A DNA stretch of 64,000 bases. Source: Noviluteimonas gilva (GTDB lineage: Bacteria; Pseudomonadota; Gammaproteobacteria; Xanthomonadales; Xanthomonadaceae). This document shows, one piece after another, positions 63,361 to 64,000 of this stretch (the stretch's first letter is position 1; each line of letters opens with the position of its first letter). The notes below the pieces were generated by a model, which had not been told where the DNA came from, did no database searches, and worked only from the letters and a program-made list of their open reading frames with translations. The translations under genes and the position numbers were made by a program. The stretch spans positions 1,236,464 through 1,300,463 of the forward strand of contig NZ_WOXT01000001.1 in assembly GCF_009740395.1 (NCBI RefSeq), given 5' to 3'.

Positions 63361-64000
63361 ACCGCAAAGGCGACAAATCCTTGATCGTGGGCCTCGACAT
63401 CGGCACGTCGAAGGTCACGGCGCTGGTGGGCGAATACTCGCCGGGCAGCCCGATCGAGGTGATCGGCATCGGATCGCACGAATCGCGCGGGCTGAAACGC
63501 GGCGTGGTCGTCGACATCGAATCCACCGTGCAATCGATCCAGCGCGCGGTGGAGGAAGCCGAGTTGATGGCCGGCTGCGAAGTGCGCTCGGTCTACGCCT
63601 CGATCTCCGGCAACCACGTGCAGTGCCGCAACTCGCAGGGCATCGCGCCGATCCGCGACGGCGAAGTCACCTACGCCGATCTCGATCGCGTGCTCGAAGC
63701 GGCGAAGGCCGTGGCGATCCCCGCCGACCAGCGCATCCTCCACGCGATCCCGCGCGACTACGTGCTCGACGATTCGCAGGAAGGCATCCGCAATCCCGTC
63801 GGCATGACCGGCGTGCGCCTGGAAGTGCATGCGCACCTGGTCGTGTGCGCGCAATCGGCGGCGGCCAACATCAGCAAGTGCGTGCAGCGTTGCGGGTTGC
63901 AGGTCGACGATTTGATCCTCGCCTCGCTCGCGTCCAGCACCGCGGTGCTCACGCCGGACGAACGCGAGCTCGGCGTCGTGCTCGTGGATCTCGGCGCGGG
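63357..64000 (+). CDS. ftsA: Cell division protein FtsA, partial
   Basis: The first 214 codons of an actin-like ATPase that tethers FtsZ to the membrane; it is cut by the right edge. KSLIVGLDIGTSKVTALVGE is the phosphate-1 loop, GSHESRGLKRGVVVDIE and SVYASISGNHV are FtsA-specific, and VVLVDLGAG, the phosphate-2 loop, is at the cut. It overlaps ftsQ by ATGA. ftsZ is expected next, outside the window. Confidence 0.96.
   Translation, partial: MNRKGDKSLIVGLDIGTSKVTALVGEYSPGSPIEVIGIGSHESRGLKRGVVVDIESTVQSIQRAVEEAELMAGCEVRSVYASISGNHVQCRNSQGIAPIRDGEVTYADLDRVLEAAKAVAIPADQRILHAIPRDYVLDDSQEGIRNPVGMTGVRLEVHAHLVVCAQSAAANISKCVQRCGLQVDDLILASLASSTAVLTPDERELGVVLVDLGA

Overview
This window is high-GC chromosomal core sequence from a gammaproteobacterium, most likely Xanthomonadales (Lysobacter/Xanthomonas relatives). 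Four things point there: an 11-gene type II secretion operon in the Xps order E-F-G-H-I-J-K-L-M-N-D with no gspC, a division and cell wall (dcw) cluster in which mraY runs straight into ftsW with no murD, rnpB placed just upstream of mraZ, and a RibBX-type ribB in the riboflavin operon. Genes are densely packed, and many neighbours share ATGA, GTGA or TGATG start/stop overlaps. No tRNA, rRNA operon, insertion sequence, prophage or CRISPR array was found.

Layout. 1-1.5 kb: the 5' part of a ThrE-like exporter gene, divergent from a two-gene Xre/RES toxin-antitoxin module with a candidate operator. 1.5-5 kb: an MCE-type lipid transport operon made of a STAS-MlaE fusion, MlaF, MlaD and an auxiliary lipoprotein. 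5-10.8 kb (minus strand): pepA-holC-valS-acyltransferase, divergent from lptF-lptG. 13.1-20.1 kb: an RDD membrane protein, a hairpin-rich gene-free stretch, xerD, a dsbC that looks lipidated, and purL. 20.1-30.8 kb: the type II secretion operon, followed by two family 2 glycosyltransferases and, on the minus strand, a secreted ricin-B-type protein, pyrF and ettA. 36.3-44.5 kb: glyA, a four-helix-bundle (23S rRNA intervening-sequence protein) gene bracketed by inverted G-rich heptamer repeats, nrdR, ribD-ribE-ribBX-ribH with an embedded methyltransferase, nusB and thiL. 44.5-49.6 kb: an SGNH hydrolase, yraN-lpoA divergent from rsmI, and a glycosyltransferase-methyltransferase fusion. 49.66-50.0 kb (minus strand): RNase P RNA. 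50.2-64 kb: the dcw cluster from mraZ to ftsA, cut by the window end.

How the genes work together. Much of the window builds the cell envelope: LptFG exports LPS, the MCE system moves lipids, LpoA and the dcw genes make and place septal peptidoglycan, DsbC repairs periplasmic disulfides, and the type II system secretes folded proteins. The rest is housekeeping metabolism (purines, pyrimidines, one-carbon units, riboflavin, thiamine). The observations most worth following up are the repeat-bracketed four-helix-bundle gene between glyA and nrdR, the absence of murD from dcw, the cysteine-free GspE, the lipobox on DsbC, the glycosyltransferase-methyltransferase fusion, and the structured gene-free region before xerD. 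I did not find a clearly new multi-gene system. The repeat-bracketed gene is the best candidate for an under-described mobile unit.
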